64,000 nt of DNA from Eudorina sp. 2006-703-Eu-15 (taxonomy: Eukaryota > Chlorophyta > Chlorophyceae > Chlamydomonadales > Volvocaceae): contig BDSI01000017.1 in assembly GCA_003117195.1 (NCBI GenBank), forward strand, positions 788,538 through 852,537, written 5' to 3'. Shown here in pieces: positions 50,848 to 63,042 of the stretch. A model generated the notes under the pieces. It saw only the letters and a program-made list of their open reading frames with translations. It was not told where the DNA came from and did not search any database. How positions within the stretch are numbered: the first letter of the stretch is position 1; every line of letters starts with the position of its first letter. A program made the translations under genes and the position numbers.

Positions 50848-52626
50848 CTGCGGACACACCATTCACCTGCTCGGGCCGACATATCGCCATACATGTCATG
50901 ATGACATACGGAGCACTGGAGCAGACAGGACGGTCGTGCAGAACCTGGTGGCTAGCCGGCCAAGACGACGGGCAAGTCCGACGTACCGCCGATGCAGAGG
51001 CGTCCATGATGGCTTGGGCACGTCGGGATGCTATTCGTGGGGCAGGTTCCTACGTTGCACGGGTCCCGCTGATGTCAAATGCGTGTGACAAAGGGGGGGA
51101 GAGGTGGATTACTACTGATAACTAAGAATGGATCATTAACGCATGAGCTAGTGAACCAAGACGCTCAGCAAGACCATCTCATCACTGACGTGGCCGGAAC
51201 CTGTCGGAGCTGAATGAAGCGGACTCAGTTTGATCGAGGCTGCGACAGCCGGATTTAATGAATATGTAAATTAATGTCACCAGGTAATCAATCATTCAAG
51301 CAACTCTTCTCGCAATCATATAACTATGCGGGTGCCTGCATTCCCGCTTTCAGCCACAAGCGGCGCGATGCATAGGTACAGGGCACAAACAGATAGTATG
51401 AAAGTTGTACCCTTACTTGTAGCTGTGGCAGCGGACGTTGAACTTCACAGGACACTTCATCTAGATGGCTGACCAGCGTCCTGCATACGCACGGCGAATG
51501 CTAACTCGTAGCTTACCGTCATGGCTATGTCCAAAACGCGTAAATCTCACAAGAACCATGCTCGACAATCGGATGCTAGCGAGTTCCAATGACGTAGTAG
51601 TAACAAAGGTCGTCATTTGTGCTCACCCTCAGCTCATATCTTCAAGGAAACTAGAAGAGTATATCTAAATCACAAAGCTTCCGCTGTTTATTTAGTGACC
51701 TGGTACGACTATTTGTTGTCGCCCGCCTTGCACGACGGACACCAAAACGTCCTTAGGCAAAGCTCAATAGATGACCTGCAACAGAGCATTGGAAATAATG
51801 TAAGATACTTGCTCGTTTGCGCAGCTCTGAAGCATCGGCGCGAAATGAGGGGGCCCTTACCTTCCCTTGCCTGCCGTTACGAGTTACCAGCCTTACTAAG
51901 GGCCCATCAGCCGGGGCCAAATGCGACGATACACGACGGCCTTGCACGAATACGATCAGGAATACTCGTATGTTTTACTTTTATAAGGATAGAGTGCAAA
52001 TTAGTTCTCTTGGATGTTCCAACCTTGACAGCTGACCCAGGCTATCCCCGAATGATTCGCACCTCGCTTTGATTTGCATCTTTAAGCTATTTCATATATT
52101 TGTCAGCATTTTCAAGAATTTGCCTACAATAAACCGATGCGCAGCGGTAGCTTCCCGCTGTCGATCACCTGGCTTTCAGTGCCGCTATCCCAGAGGCAGT
52201 ATGGTTGCCAAAATGATAAACTCTGATGAGCACCATCAGCATGTATGACCGCAATGGCTTGTTGCGTTGTGCTACTCCTGTCGCCGCTTCCCAGTTGTTT
52301 TCCCTTCGGTTCTTCATAACTAAGCTTGGTGTTCCTTGCTGATCTTTGCTCCATAAGCGTAAAATTAAATACGCATTGGGCATATTGGATAGGATTGGAT
52401 GCTAAACAGCTGTTGGTGCCTTACAAGACGGCGCACGCGGGCAGGTCTAGCCATCCGTAAGGAACCCGCATACTCCGCCCCTTAAAAGTTTTCATCGTGT
52501 GCCGGTACGGGAAGCACAGAGGGTAACTTGTGGCTGCGCCGGCGCCGAGCCCCTTCGTCGGCTTTATGATAGCCGTCACCCCTACTAGCTAGTGCGTCTT
52601 AAATACAACAGTTCACCCCGCAGTAA

Positions 52627-52899
52627 TTACAACAGGTTTGCCCACGCTGACTGCAACTGAGTGAAGTTGACATACATGACCTCCTCCGTCCAGTTCTTCC
52701 GCATGGACACAGCCCGCTCGCATACCTCCCGTAACATGTTACCGGTCCAGTGCTCAACACAGTGTACCACAATCCTTGTAAGCCAGACCACCATTCTGAC
52801 CACTCCTTGTTGACGCAACACACCAACACCCGCACAGGCCTTCCGCGCTCCATGACGCGGAGTAATTTCAAACACCCGCCGGCAGCTTATACGCTCCAT
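52627..52899 (-). CDS. Candidate exon or small ORF, unidentified (copy A)
   Basis: This 90-codon frame has protein-like composition in its second half (MVVWLTRIVVHCVEHW ... MRKNWTEEVMYVNFTQL), unlike surrounding non-coding DNA. It ends at a TAA that overlaps a TGTAA poly(A)-like signal. It might be the last exon of the Pro/Gln-rich gene just upstream (52982-54211) or an early exon of the family gene downstream. In copy B a one-base deletion upstream of the conserved half truncates the frame, leaving 62690-62884. Confidence 0.3.
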   Translation of the reverse strand: MERISCRRVFEITPRHGARKACAGVGVLRQQGVVRMVVWLTRIVVHCVEHWTGNMLREVCERAVSMRKNWTEEVMYVNFTQLQSAWANLL

Positions 52900-52981
52900 A
52901 CCAGGTCTGGCACATAGGCCTAGTCCCCCGCCCCGAGCCGGCCAAGGATCTCATTAACAGATCGTTTTGATGCACCTCACG

Positions 52982-54211
52982 TTACAACTCGTACGACTGC
53001 CGCACGAGACTGGGATCCAGCAGCCAGCAGCGCGGGCGGGCCCACAATCCAGGCCCCAAAGATACCGTGGACAACAAACGACGCCGCCACTCTCGCTTCC
53101 ATTTTGGTTGTCCGGCAAATGGGCGCCGGCGCGCATCCAGCGGCCTCCAAGCATCATCCATCCAGACACTCCAGTGCAGTGCCCCCGGATGACAGTCGCT
53201 GCCACCGCCATCATCACCGTCCCCGCTGCGGTGGATTGCCATCGGTGACCCCGGCATGGTCAGCGATCCTGCCGCAGTTGCTCCGGTCAGCCCGCCCCCG
53301 GAAGACCGCTCTCCCCCGGTGCTGCAAGGCACTCCAGGGGTGCCTGCGAGGCGTGACGCGTCTTGGTTTCCGAACAAGTCTGCACCAAACTCTTCGTGCA
53401 CGCTTGCAAGGCGGGCCGGTGGCCCGCTACCGTCGCCGTCGCAGGAGGTGGTGTCTGACTCCTTGACGGCCTGCAGCTGCAGTTGCTGCTGCTGTGCGAT
53501 GGTCGTCGAGGGCTCATGCGGCGCTGACGGCGGCGCCGGTGTGGGCGGCGGCGGTGGTGGCGGCGGCGGCAGTGGCGGCCGCGCCGGTGTGGGCGGCGCC
53601 GGTGTGGGCGGCGGCGGTGGTGGCGTCGGCGGCAGTGGCGGCCGCGCCGGTGTGGGCGGCGGCGGTAGTGGTGGCGGCGGTGGTGGCGGCTGCGGTGGTG
53701 GCGGCTGCGGGGACATCTGCAGATGCCGCGTCCCCGGCGACTGAAAGGGTAGGTAGCTGCCAACGTGCTGGCCGCACGGCAGTACTGCGGAGAAGGCCTG
53801 TAGCTGCACCTGCGCGGGCTGGTTGCCCTGCTTGACTTCTACGAATCGCTGCAGCTGCGGCGGCTGCTGTGATGGCATGATTTCAGATGATGCAACGGTT
53901 ATCTCGTTACTTGCCAAGTACGTGTGCGAGGGCATCAGCTGCGCTGCAGGCTGCCCAGGTAAGGTCGCCAACTGGGACGCCGGGGATACACCCACACCAG
54001 GCATGCCCCCGCGGCTGGGGACGACAGCGGAATTGGCCGGCGGGGGTACGTTGCTGTTTTGCAGCAACCTGTGATACGGCATGCGTATGGACCCACGTCC
54101 CGGACCATCCTGCAGGTGGGCACCAGATGCGCAACCAGCACTGAAGGTGTCAGGTGACTGCCGGTGCGTGTGCAGGCCGCAGGAAATGTGCAGCTGCTTG
54201 CGGCAGTGCAT
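52982..54211 (-). CDS. Pro/Gln-rich hypothetical ORF (copy A)
   Basis: A 409-codon minus-strand frame holds LQRFVEVKQGNQPAQVQLQAF, then long Pro/Ala runs (PPPTPAPP), AQQQQLQLQAV, an acidic stretch (VHEEFGADLFGNQ) and a Trp/Arg-rich end (WMDDAWRPLDARRR). The coding part may begin at an acceptor near 54118, and the frame past about 53100 may be intron. Composition matches other volvocine low-complexity proteins, but it has no motif I can name. It could be a separate gene or 5' exons of the family gene at 46584-50847, which has the same orientation. The equivalent in copy B is broken by small indels. Confidence 0.4.
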   Translation of the reverse strand: MHCRKQLHISCGLHTHRQSPDTFSAGCASGAHLQDGPGRGSIRMPYHRLLQNSNVPPPANSAVVPSRGGMPGVGVSPASQLATLPGQPAAQLMPSHTYLASNEITVASSEIMPSQQPPQLQRFVEVKQGNQPAQVQLQAFSAVLPCGQHVGSYLPFQSPGTRHLQMSPQPPPPQPPPPPPPLPPPPTPARPPLPPTPPPPPPTPAPPTPARPPLPPPPPPPPPTPAPPSAPHEPSTTIAQQQQLQLQAVKESDTTSCDGDGSGPPARLASVHEEFGADLFGNQDASRLAGTPGVPCSTGGERSSGGGLTGATAAGSLTMPGSPMAIHRSGDGDDGGGSDCHPGALHWSVWMDDAWRPLDARRRPFAGQPKWKREWRRRLLSTVSLGPGLWARPRCWLLDPSLVRQSYEL

Positions 54212-55969
54212 GGAGGACTGGTCGGTGTCGCAGCCTGCAGCAACCCCGCGAGCACTGGCGTGCGCCAGTTACGGGCTCAGAGAGGTCTAACGGGTACCTC
54301 GTGCCCCGCGGATGAAGGTGATGGTACTGCCTGGGAAATTGTACAACGACTGTACGGTAACGCCGCCGTCGAGCCCAGTGAGGGTCAGTGCAGCTCCGGA
54401 TGTGACCCTTCAAGCAGGCCCCACCGGCGCCAGCGGTCTCACCGCCATCGCTGCCATTCCGCCCGGTCTGCAAGTGCACATGGCGGCTTGGAATCCCATC
54501 CCACACTGCCCTAACGCCGAAGTTGCAAGGCCAGGCACGCCGCCGCACATGCCCTTCCACTCCGACAACCAGCCGTACCTGGGGCGACCTGTCAAACGGG
54601 GCCACCACCCTTCGCTGGGATTGCTCGGGTTGCTCGGATCCTCCGTGCAAGCATTTTTTGTTGCTCGCCTTCCACTGGAACGCGCGAAGGGGACAAACCA
54701 GAAAGGAAGGAGCGTTTGGTCGCACTTGGCACACGCACTCGCAAGTATCATGAGACTGGGCGGTTCGAGCGGGTTGATTTCTCACTGAACACACTCGCAC
54801 GGTAATGAGCATCAGCATAGCAAGCCAAACGAAGCACACGGGCGCGGCGCAGTGCAAGGGCCGGGAATTACCGAGTGCTGTTAGAGTCTGTCGGGGCGTC
54901 AGGAACGGATGGAAACACAGAGTTGGGTTTATGAATGCAGGGACAGACACGCCAGGGGGCCGTGATGCACGCGGAGAGAGAGGGGACTGACCCCCAAGTT
55001 TTCCCGGGCTGCGTGGCGAGATCGATCCGATGTATCGAATCTCAACCTCTTGACGCACTCAACTCGAGTACGGCCCCGCACGCCAACCGTACTGTATGCC
55101 GCAGTAAGACTCGCCTGTTTCAGGATGCCCAGCATCCGGGGAACAGGCGGCGCGCTCGCCTCAAGGGCCACATTCTTTTGCCACGTAAGCCCGTCCGATT
55201 CAGACGGAAGAGTGGGTGTTGGTACGGGAAATTCCGTTGACGAAGGGCTGCTGCAAGGTAGGAGTCCACACGCCAGCCCGGCCAACCGTGCAAATGGTCG
55301 TTCGCGGGTGTGCCTGGAACCTGATGTCGACATAGTGGATTGAAACAACGGCTAACCGGAGATAATAAACAACATAAGGATATCTCGTTCCGGAGCTGTG
55401 AACGTGAAGAACTTATTGACCCCTGAAAGGCAGAGCGCAAGTGGGCACGGCCCATCGGCCCTGTTAGGGACGGTGGTGGAACCCTGTGGAACCTCAATGT
55501 GCACGGGCTGGAACACTAATATATGTGTTCCTAATATTATTTCATATCATATATGACAAAAATATTAACAAAGGCCCCGGTTCCACGGGTGGTTCCGTGC
55601 TCAGCAAGTAACAAACTTCCTCACCACAACCAGACAACAACCCTTTTGATAGCATTATAAGTTACTATGCATAGAGTAACATGATTGCGGCGGAGCACAC
55701 TCGAGTGCAAACAATGCTGGGTCGGCCGTCCAACATTGCTGGTTTGCTGCGCTCTGCCGCATTGCAAGAGTGCATTCACTCAACGCATTCCACATTAAGA
55801 TAATTGTAATTGTATTAAATTATTGGGAGTCATTGCGGCTTTATCCGAAGGGTCTCTTTAAATTGACAGACAGGGAAATGCCTCACAGCAACCAGGGAAA
55901 TGCCCCACAGCAAAGTAAGTTATGAACACACGAGACTTACATAGTCAAGTGCGGCAGCAGCTGAACAGA
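54212..55969. other. Spacer between duplication copies, single-copy within the window
   Basis: No gene is firmly supported. A plus-strand frame at 54312-54788 (opening MKVMVLPGKLYND) and minus-strand frames over the same bases are mutually exclusive and lack family motifs. The last 0.45 kb is AT-richer and contains a direct repeat (CAGGGAAATGCC) at about 55873 and 55895, close to the start of copy B. Confidence 0.35.
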
Positions 55970-56891
55970 CCACAAACAGCAGCCGTGCATTGGGTCAGTG
56001 TTATCGACAGCAGCAGCGGCCCCCGCCTGCTGCTGGCCTTCCGTTCACAATTCGTACCAATTGTGTAAGTCAACAAGACGATGCACTATGCTCAACTTTA
56101 CTTCACGGACGCCGGGATCAGTAGCTGCACGTGTACTACGTGTACGGCACCCGCAGAGTTGCAGTCCGCGCGATGTCCACCCTTCCAGTGCGCAGCAGGC
56201 CATCATCAAGTGCCGACACATACGTACACGTCTCACGAACGATTTCGGTTTTCGGTTTTTCGGTTTTCGTTTTAATGTAAGCCGTTACACCGCCTTCGGT
56301 GGCCCCACACCCACGCACGGGGGCCAGCCCTATCGGCGGTACGGCGCAGGTTCACCAACCAAACGGCCAACCAGAGGACCTCAACTGACATCCCCTTGCC
56401 CTGCCTGCCAGTCGACGTGTATGGCAACGGAGGTCGACTAAATGTCGCGGGAACTCAACTTGCATCGAACGGCAACTGCTGGTTATCCAAATCGTTCATC
56501 AGTTGAGAAAGATGTCAACATCGTCAGGCAGCGGCTCCCTCATGCCCCCGGCCGCAGGGTTCGCCTGCCGCGGGTCAAAGTCCCACGGCCGCGAGCGCCC
56601 TGCGCTGCTCGCTGCGGCGTGCTGCAACGGCACGGCTTCTGCTGGCTGCCAGCTGGGTGGCGCCTGAGACGGCAGTTGGTGGAGAGGAGCCCCCAGGCCC
56701 AAAGAAGCCACGCCCGGGGCCCCAGCCTGAGGGACGTGCGCGACGGCTCCCGGGGAGGCAGCCGGCATGTGAGGCAGCTGGGTCGGGAGGGACATCTGCT
56801 GGGGCTGGAATCGATGCACGAGCCAGCATGGGTGCTGCGGCAGCGCTAACGAGTGCACGTACTGCTGCACCATCTGCCCCTGCGGCTGCGG

Positions 56892-57450
56892 CGGCACCAG
56901 CTGCTGCACCACCTGCTGCGGTGGTTGCGGCGGCACCAGCTGCTGCACCACCTGCTGTGACTGTTGCCGCTGCAGTTGCAGTTGCAGCTGCGGCTGCGGT
57001 GGTTGCGGCGGCACCAGCTGCTGCACCACCTGCTGTGGTGGTTGCGGCGGCACCAGCTGCTGCACCATCTGCTGTGGTGGTTGCGGCTGCACCAGCTGCT
57101 GCACCACCTGCTGCGGTGGCTGCGACGGCACCAGCTGCTGCACCACCTGCTGCGGTGGCTGCGGCGGCACCAGCTGCTGCACCACCTGCTGCGGTGGCTG
57201 CGGCGGCACCAGCTGCTGAACCACCTGCTGCGGTGGCTGCGGCGGCACCAGCTGCTGCACCACCTGCTGCGGTGGTTGCGGCGGCACCAGCTGCTGCACC
57301 ACCTGCTGCGGTGGTTGCGGCGGCACCAGCTGCTGCACCACCTGCTGCGGTGGCTGCGGCGGCACCAGCTGCTGAACCACCTGCTGCGGTGGCTGCGGCG
57401 GCACAGCTGCTGCACCAGCTGCTGCGGTGGCTGCGGCGGCACCAGCTGCT
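56892..57450. repeat. 39-base coding VNTR, copy B (about 14 units)
   Basis: The same VVQQLVPPQPPQQ-encoding units as in copy A, with four additional units (156 bases) and two one-base deletions nearby that break the frame. Confidence 0.9.
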
Positions 57451-58585
57451 GTGACTGCTGCCGCTGCAGCTGCAGTTGCGGCTGCGGCCAATAATCCCGC
57501 GCCTGAGCTTGCATCGGCTGTTCAAGCGCCTGTGCCTGCATGAGCATGTGGGGCTGCAGCGGTGGTGGCGGCGGCGCGAACCTCTGCAACCCCTGCGGGG
57601 TCTGCGCTGGTTCTGCTGGTTGTGGCAGCGGCGGCAGCGGCGGCTGAGGCTGCGGTCCGTCCTGCAGGATCTTCTGCCTCTTGGCCGGTTCGTTCGACGC
57701 GGCCGTGTCGAGCTCGCACCGCCTCTTCTGAGCTCTCTCTGCTTCCTGCAGCGGTGTTGGACCTGGTGCCGCAGGCTGCTCAGGGCCCGCCGCGCTTGCG
57801 GGGCTCGTGGCATGCCCCCCGTCAACAGCCCCTCCATACCCAGGTTCTTCATCTCCAGGAAGACCTGCCGCACACGGGGATCCGAGTTCTGCTCGAGGCT
57901 CGCCTTCAACGTCTCCAAGATGACGTCAGCCGGAATGTGCCCGTCCTGCCTCACTGCCTCCTGCAGCACCTGCCTCACGGGCGGCAGGTCCAGGTTCTCG
58001 GGCGACGTCAGCAGCAGCCGCCTGGCTTGCTCGGGCGTCAAACCCGCCCTTTCCAGCAGCATGCGAGCCGCGGGCACCAGCGTGTTACACAGAAGGTCCA
58101 ATACCGGCTTCCAACCTCGCGCGCGCTGCATCGCGAGTGGCAGCACCTGCAGCAACGGGCGGCTGTCCCGGATGTCCTTGTGCTTGCTGTCCTTGCCATT
58201 CAGCAGCACGTTGTCATAAAAAATCCCCATCAACCGTATCTGGTCGTCCTCGTCTGTCACTATCTCCTTGATGGCCTGCAAGTAGGGCATACATGGAAAC
58301 AGTGGAAGCAGGCCGGATGTGGAAATCGGACGCTCCGTACACGTTGGAGGCGTTGAAATGGGGACCAACCCGGGCACATCCAGCCGGGGGTGGTGTTGCG
58401 TGGTGATGGTTTCGTTATCTCAAGCGAAATGAAGGAGTTTGTTTAGCAAGGCGTCTTCTACAGTCAAGCCTTGTACCTACTATCTGATGTACCCGGACGT
58501 TTTGCTGACAACGCACTCACATGCGTCGCCTGCCGTTCACGGACACCCGCGTATAAATGCATTCAGCATTTCACTGCTACACCAC

Positions 58586-59091
58586 CAGTGTTGCTATCTT
58601 CCAAAACGGGAAATAGAATTCCGCAGATTTCCGGCCTGTCGCCAGTAGCCAAAAAACCTTCGGCAGGGCAGATTTTGGGGCGCTTCCTAGGTGCCAGGAA
58701 ATAAAAACTTCCGAGTCAGGCCGGAAATATTTCTGCGTGTTTCGACAGCAGGGCCACTGCTACCACAGCTACGACAGGGATTTTCAGTCTTGGAGGCCTG
58801 AAGCGCGCTTTCCTTGCGTCGCGGATGCATATGGGAGGGTGGCCAGGAGTTGGGGACACGGCACTAGAGTGTATTTTGGCGGTAGACAGGTGTACGACGC
58901 AGGGATTGCCCCTGCGCCTGCAGATTTCCAGGCCCTTTTGGTAGTCTGGAAAATAGTTGGGAGGGCAGATTTCCGGCTCTCCACAGCGTCAAATAAATGA
59001 AATCTCGCAGGTTCCTTGGGGGTCCGGGAAATAGAAAAATTCCGGGTTTTTTGCCCGTAAATATTCTTTTTATTTAAGATAGCAACACTGG
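58586..59091. mobile_element. hAT-like MITE, copy B
   Basis: The duplicate of the element at 48517-49023, with the same 16-base terminal inverted repeats (58585-58600 and 59076-59091) and one base shorter in a G run. It was copied with the segment and is not an independent insertion. Confidence 0.6.
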
Positions 59092-62000
59092 AACACCACA
59101 CACAATACACACTCGTGCTTTAAAGGCCCAAGCGCGCCAAACCTCCTCCAGCGCACCCTCCTTACATCGAAAACGGTGTTGCAGATGTCGGCGTGAAGCA
59201 TGAAGGCCAGTGCGCACCTGGTGCCCGTGGGCACGCTGCAACACTTTTCAGCCTCCCTGCGGAAACACTTTTTTTGATGGCGGACCCTCGCCTGAAGAGG
59301 CGCTCACGGCGGGGCCAACCAAACAGGCAACGGCGTGCAGCAGCCAGGCACACACGGGGCATGTACGTCAGCTCTTGCTTCACGATTAGTGCAATAGCTG
59401 CTGCTTGTGCACGTACCGGGAAATGCAAGGATCGAAAAGAGGTGCGTGGCGGGAGATCAGGTCGCGAATGTAGAGCGTGGCAAGTTATGCGCGTCTTTCC
59501 CTGGCCGTGCTTGTCCCTTTCCGCTCTGTATCGCTGTACGGCCGCACTACCGTCGTACCAGGACAAAGAGGTACCTAGGCATCCGCACAACCACCGCTGA
59601 ACAGCCCCGCAATCAAGCGCCGCTCTCTGCAACCTGGATTACCTGATCCGTCAACCCGCATATATACCCGGTTAGTTGGAACCTCCCCACAGGTCAACAC
59701 ACGACTACCGAGTGACCTCTCAATCTCCCGACGTACCTTGTACCTTAACCGTTTGGTCCCGGACTTCGTTTTCTCGGCCACGATGTGAAGGGGCAGCACT
59801 CGGCTGTAGACCGACTGCGCATCAGGTCGTGCACACGTCGCGGGGGTTCGCCATGCTCCGGCTGACCGCTCCCCCGCTGGCTCTCCGACTGATCGCCTCC
59901 CTGCTGTCTGCGCGCCACTTCTGCCGCGATGAGGGATAGTCCTCCTGCAGCTTTACCAGCAGGCCTTTCAGCTTGGTCTGCAGAACCGCAAGACACACCT
60001 GCAAGGCCTCGGGGTTCCAGCCGCTGGCGCCGACCAGTCCATACCACCAGTAGTGCTGGGCCTTGGCCAAGGGCGTGGAGTCCTTGGGCGTGGGCGTGGG
60101 CGTGGAGTCTCCGTCCTTGATCGTGGGCGCTTCCACGCCAAAGTAGTAGTTGCTGTTCGAGGTGGCAAAGAATGTATACTCGTTCTCGCTCTTCAATATC
60201 TCAAGCCAGGTGCGCTCGTCGTCGTCGCACATGGAGGCCAGACTGTGTGGGGCTGCTCTGGGGTCTTCAAAGAAGTGCTTAGCGAGCTCGAGGACGTTGG
60301 CCCGGTGTTGCTCGTCCGTATGTCCCGCGACGAGCGCCTGTACGTACGCATGTGGGGGTGAGGCGGCACGTTTGGACAAAACAACATATGGTGAGGAATC
60401 TGCGGCTGGCACCGACGCAAACCGCGGCATCCACTGTCACAGGACTCAATCAATACAGCGACGCGGTTTCAGGGGTTAGTATGGCAGATACGGTACATGG
60501 CGCTGACTGGAGGCACATGGTGGCGCTATTAGCACGGCTCTGATGCCGTTATGGTGGTTTATGAACGAGCACGCTAATGTACGATGCACGGCAACGATTG
60601 AGAACGATTAAGTAGCCGTATCTTAAATGCGACTGACGAGGTTCGTGATTTGACACATTCGGCCGACGGACGTTACTGGTATGTGCACGGCCGCCTAGGA
60701 ATAAAATCTTGACCGGTCTTAGCGCAGCGATTGTTGTTTGGTACTCATCTGTTGAAAGGTCTGGGTGCAAACGCATTCGAAGTAATGGCACAGTCGGCCC
60801 CGCCAGGCAGCTCTTACCTCCTCTAATCGTTTGAAAAACTCAGAGACGACGAAGTACTCCAGAACCGTCGCGCCACTGCGCAAATCATCAGCGGTCGGCC
60901 GCTGCTGCTGTACTGCGGACACACCATTCACCTGCTCGGGCCGACATATCGCCATACATGTCATGATGACATACGGAGCACTGGAGCAGACAGGACGGTC
61001 GTGCAGAACCTGGTGGCTAGCCGGCCAAGACGACGGGCAAGTCCGACGTACCGCCGATGCAGAGGCGTCCATGATGGCTTGGGCACGTCGGGATGCTATT
61101 CGTGGGGCAGGTTCCTACGTTGCACGGGTCCGCTGATGTCAAATGCGTGTGACAAAGGGGGGGAGAGGTGGATTACTACTGATAACTAAGAATGGATCAT
61201 TAACGCATGAGCTAGTGAACCAAGACGCTCAGCAAGACCATCTCATCACTGACGTGGCCGGAACCTGTCGGAGCTGAATGAAGCGGACTCAGTTTGATCG
61301 AGGCTGCGACAGCCGGATTTAATGAATATGTAAATTAATGTCACCAGGTAATCAATCATTCAAGCAACTCTTCTCGCAATCATATAACTATGCGGGTGCC
61401 TGCATTCCCGCTTTCAGCCACAAGCGGCGCGATGCATAGGTACAGGGCACAAACAGATAGTATGAAAGTTGTACCCTTACTTGTAGCTGTGGCAGCGGAC
61501 GTTGAACTTCACAGGACACTTCATCTAGATGGCTGACCAGCGTCCTGCATACGCACGGCGAATGCTAACTCGTAGCTTACCGTCATGGCTATGTCCAAAA
61601 CGCGTAAATCTCACAAGAACCATGCTCGACAATCGGATGCTAGCGAGCTCCAATGACGTAGTAGTAACAAAGGTCGTCATTTGTGCTCACCCTCAGCTCA
61701 TATCTTCAAGGAAACTAGAAGAGTATATCTAAATCACAAAGCTTCCGCTGTTTATTTAGTGACCTGGTACGACTATTTGTTGTCGCCCGCCTTGCACGAC
61801 GGACACCAAAACGTCCTTAGGCAAAGCTCAATAGATGACCTGCAACAGAGCATTGGAAATAATGTAAGATACTTGCTCGTTTGCGCAGCTCTGAAGCATC
61901 GGCGCGAAATGAGGGGGCCCTTACCTTCCCTTGCCTGCCGTTACGAGTTACCAGCCTTACTAAGGGCCCATCAGCGGGCGCCAAATGCGACGATACACGA

Positions 62001-63042
62001 CGGCCTTGCACGAATTACGATCAGGAATACTCGTATGTTTTACTTTTATAAGGATAGAGTGCAAATTAGTTCTCTTGGATGTTCCAACCTTGACAGCTGA
62101 CCCAGGCTATCCCGAATGATTCGCACCTCGCTTTGATTTGCATCTTTAAGCTATTTCATATATTTGTCAGCATTTTCAAGAATTTGCCTACAATAAACCG
62201 ATGCGCAGCGGTAGCTTCCCGCTGTCGATCACCTGGCTTTCAGTGCCGCTATCCAGAGGCAGTATGCGTTGCCAAAATGATAAACTCTGATGAGCACCAT
62301 CAGCATGTATGACCGCAATGGCTTGTTGCGTTGTGCTACTCCTGTCGCCGCTTCCCAGTTGTTTTCCCTTCGGTTCTTCATAACTAAGCTTGGTGTTCCT
62401 TGCTGATCTTTGCTCCATAAGCGTAAAATTAAATACGCATTGGGCATATTGGATAGGATTGGATGCTAAACAGCTGTTGGTGCCTTACAAGACGGCGCAC
62501 GCGGGCAGGTCTAGCCATCCGTAAGGAACCCGCATACTCCGCCCCTTAAAAGTTTTCATCGTGTGCCGGTACGGAAGCACAGAGGGTAACTTGTGGCTGC
62601 GCCGGCGCCGAGCCCTTCGTCGGCTTTATGATAGCCGTCACCCCTACTAGCTACGTGCGTCTTAAATACAACAGTTCACCCCGCAGTAATTACAACAGGT
62701 TTGCCCACGCTGACTGCAACTGAGTGAAGTTGACATACATGACCTCCTCCGTCCAGTTCTTCCGCATGGACACAGCCCGCTCGCATACCTCCCGTAACAT
62801 GTTACCGGTCCAGTGCTCAACACAGTGTACCACAATCCTTGTAAGCCAGACCACCATTCTGACCACTCCTTGTTGACGCAACACACCAACACCCGCACAG
62901 GCCTTCGCGCTCCATGACGCGGAGTAATTTCAAACACCCGCCGGCAGCTTATACGCTCCATACCAGGTCTGGCACATAGGCCTAGTCCCCCGCCCGAGCC
63001 GGCCAAGGATCTCATTAACAGATCGTTTTGATGCACCTCACG

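Larger units (their letters stand above)
46055..53939. repeat. Tandem segmental duplication, copy A
   Basis: Sequence from 46055 is repeated from 55970 onward and matches to the window end (64000 corresponds to 53939). The first ~0.9 kb is identical. Beyond that the differences are four extra VNTR units in copy B, one-base length changes and a few substitutions. The distance between copy starts is 9915 bases, so if the unit is complete, copy A runs to 55969. Confidence 0.95.
56499..60912 (-). pseudogene. Family member 3 (copy B), frame broken by small indels
   Basis: The exons correspond to those of the gene at 46584-50847, including 60912-60818, the exon starting 60337, and the last exon from 58275. 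In the last exon one C is missing at about 57790 (after GGMPRAPQAR) and another base at about 57403, inside the VNTR. The original Gln/Pro frame is therefore lost and replaced by Arg/Ser-rich and then Ala/Gly-rich frames ending at 56575. A G missing at about 59935 breaks the upstream exon as well. Either this copy is a decaying pseudogene or the indels are consensus errors; their preference for short homopolymers suggests the latter. Confidence 0.55.

Noticed and set aside
54312..54788. 158-codon plus-strand ORF in the duplication spacer
   Set aside because: Its composition is plausible, but overlapping minus-strand frames are equally open and neither has recognisable motifs or splice sites.
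46977..57450. Regular repeats that could be mistaken for CRISPR arrays
   Set aside because: The units are directly adjacent with no unique spacers, lie in coding sequence of a eukaryotic gene and have no cas genes nearby.
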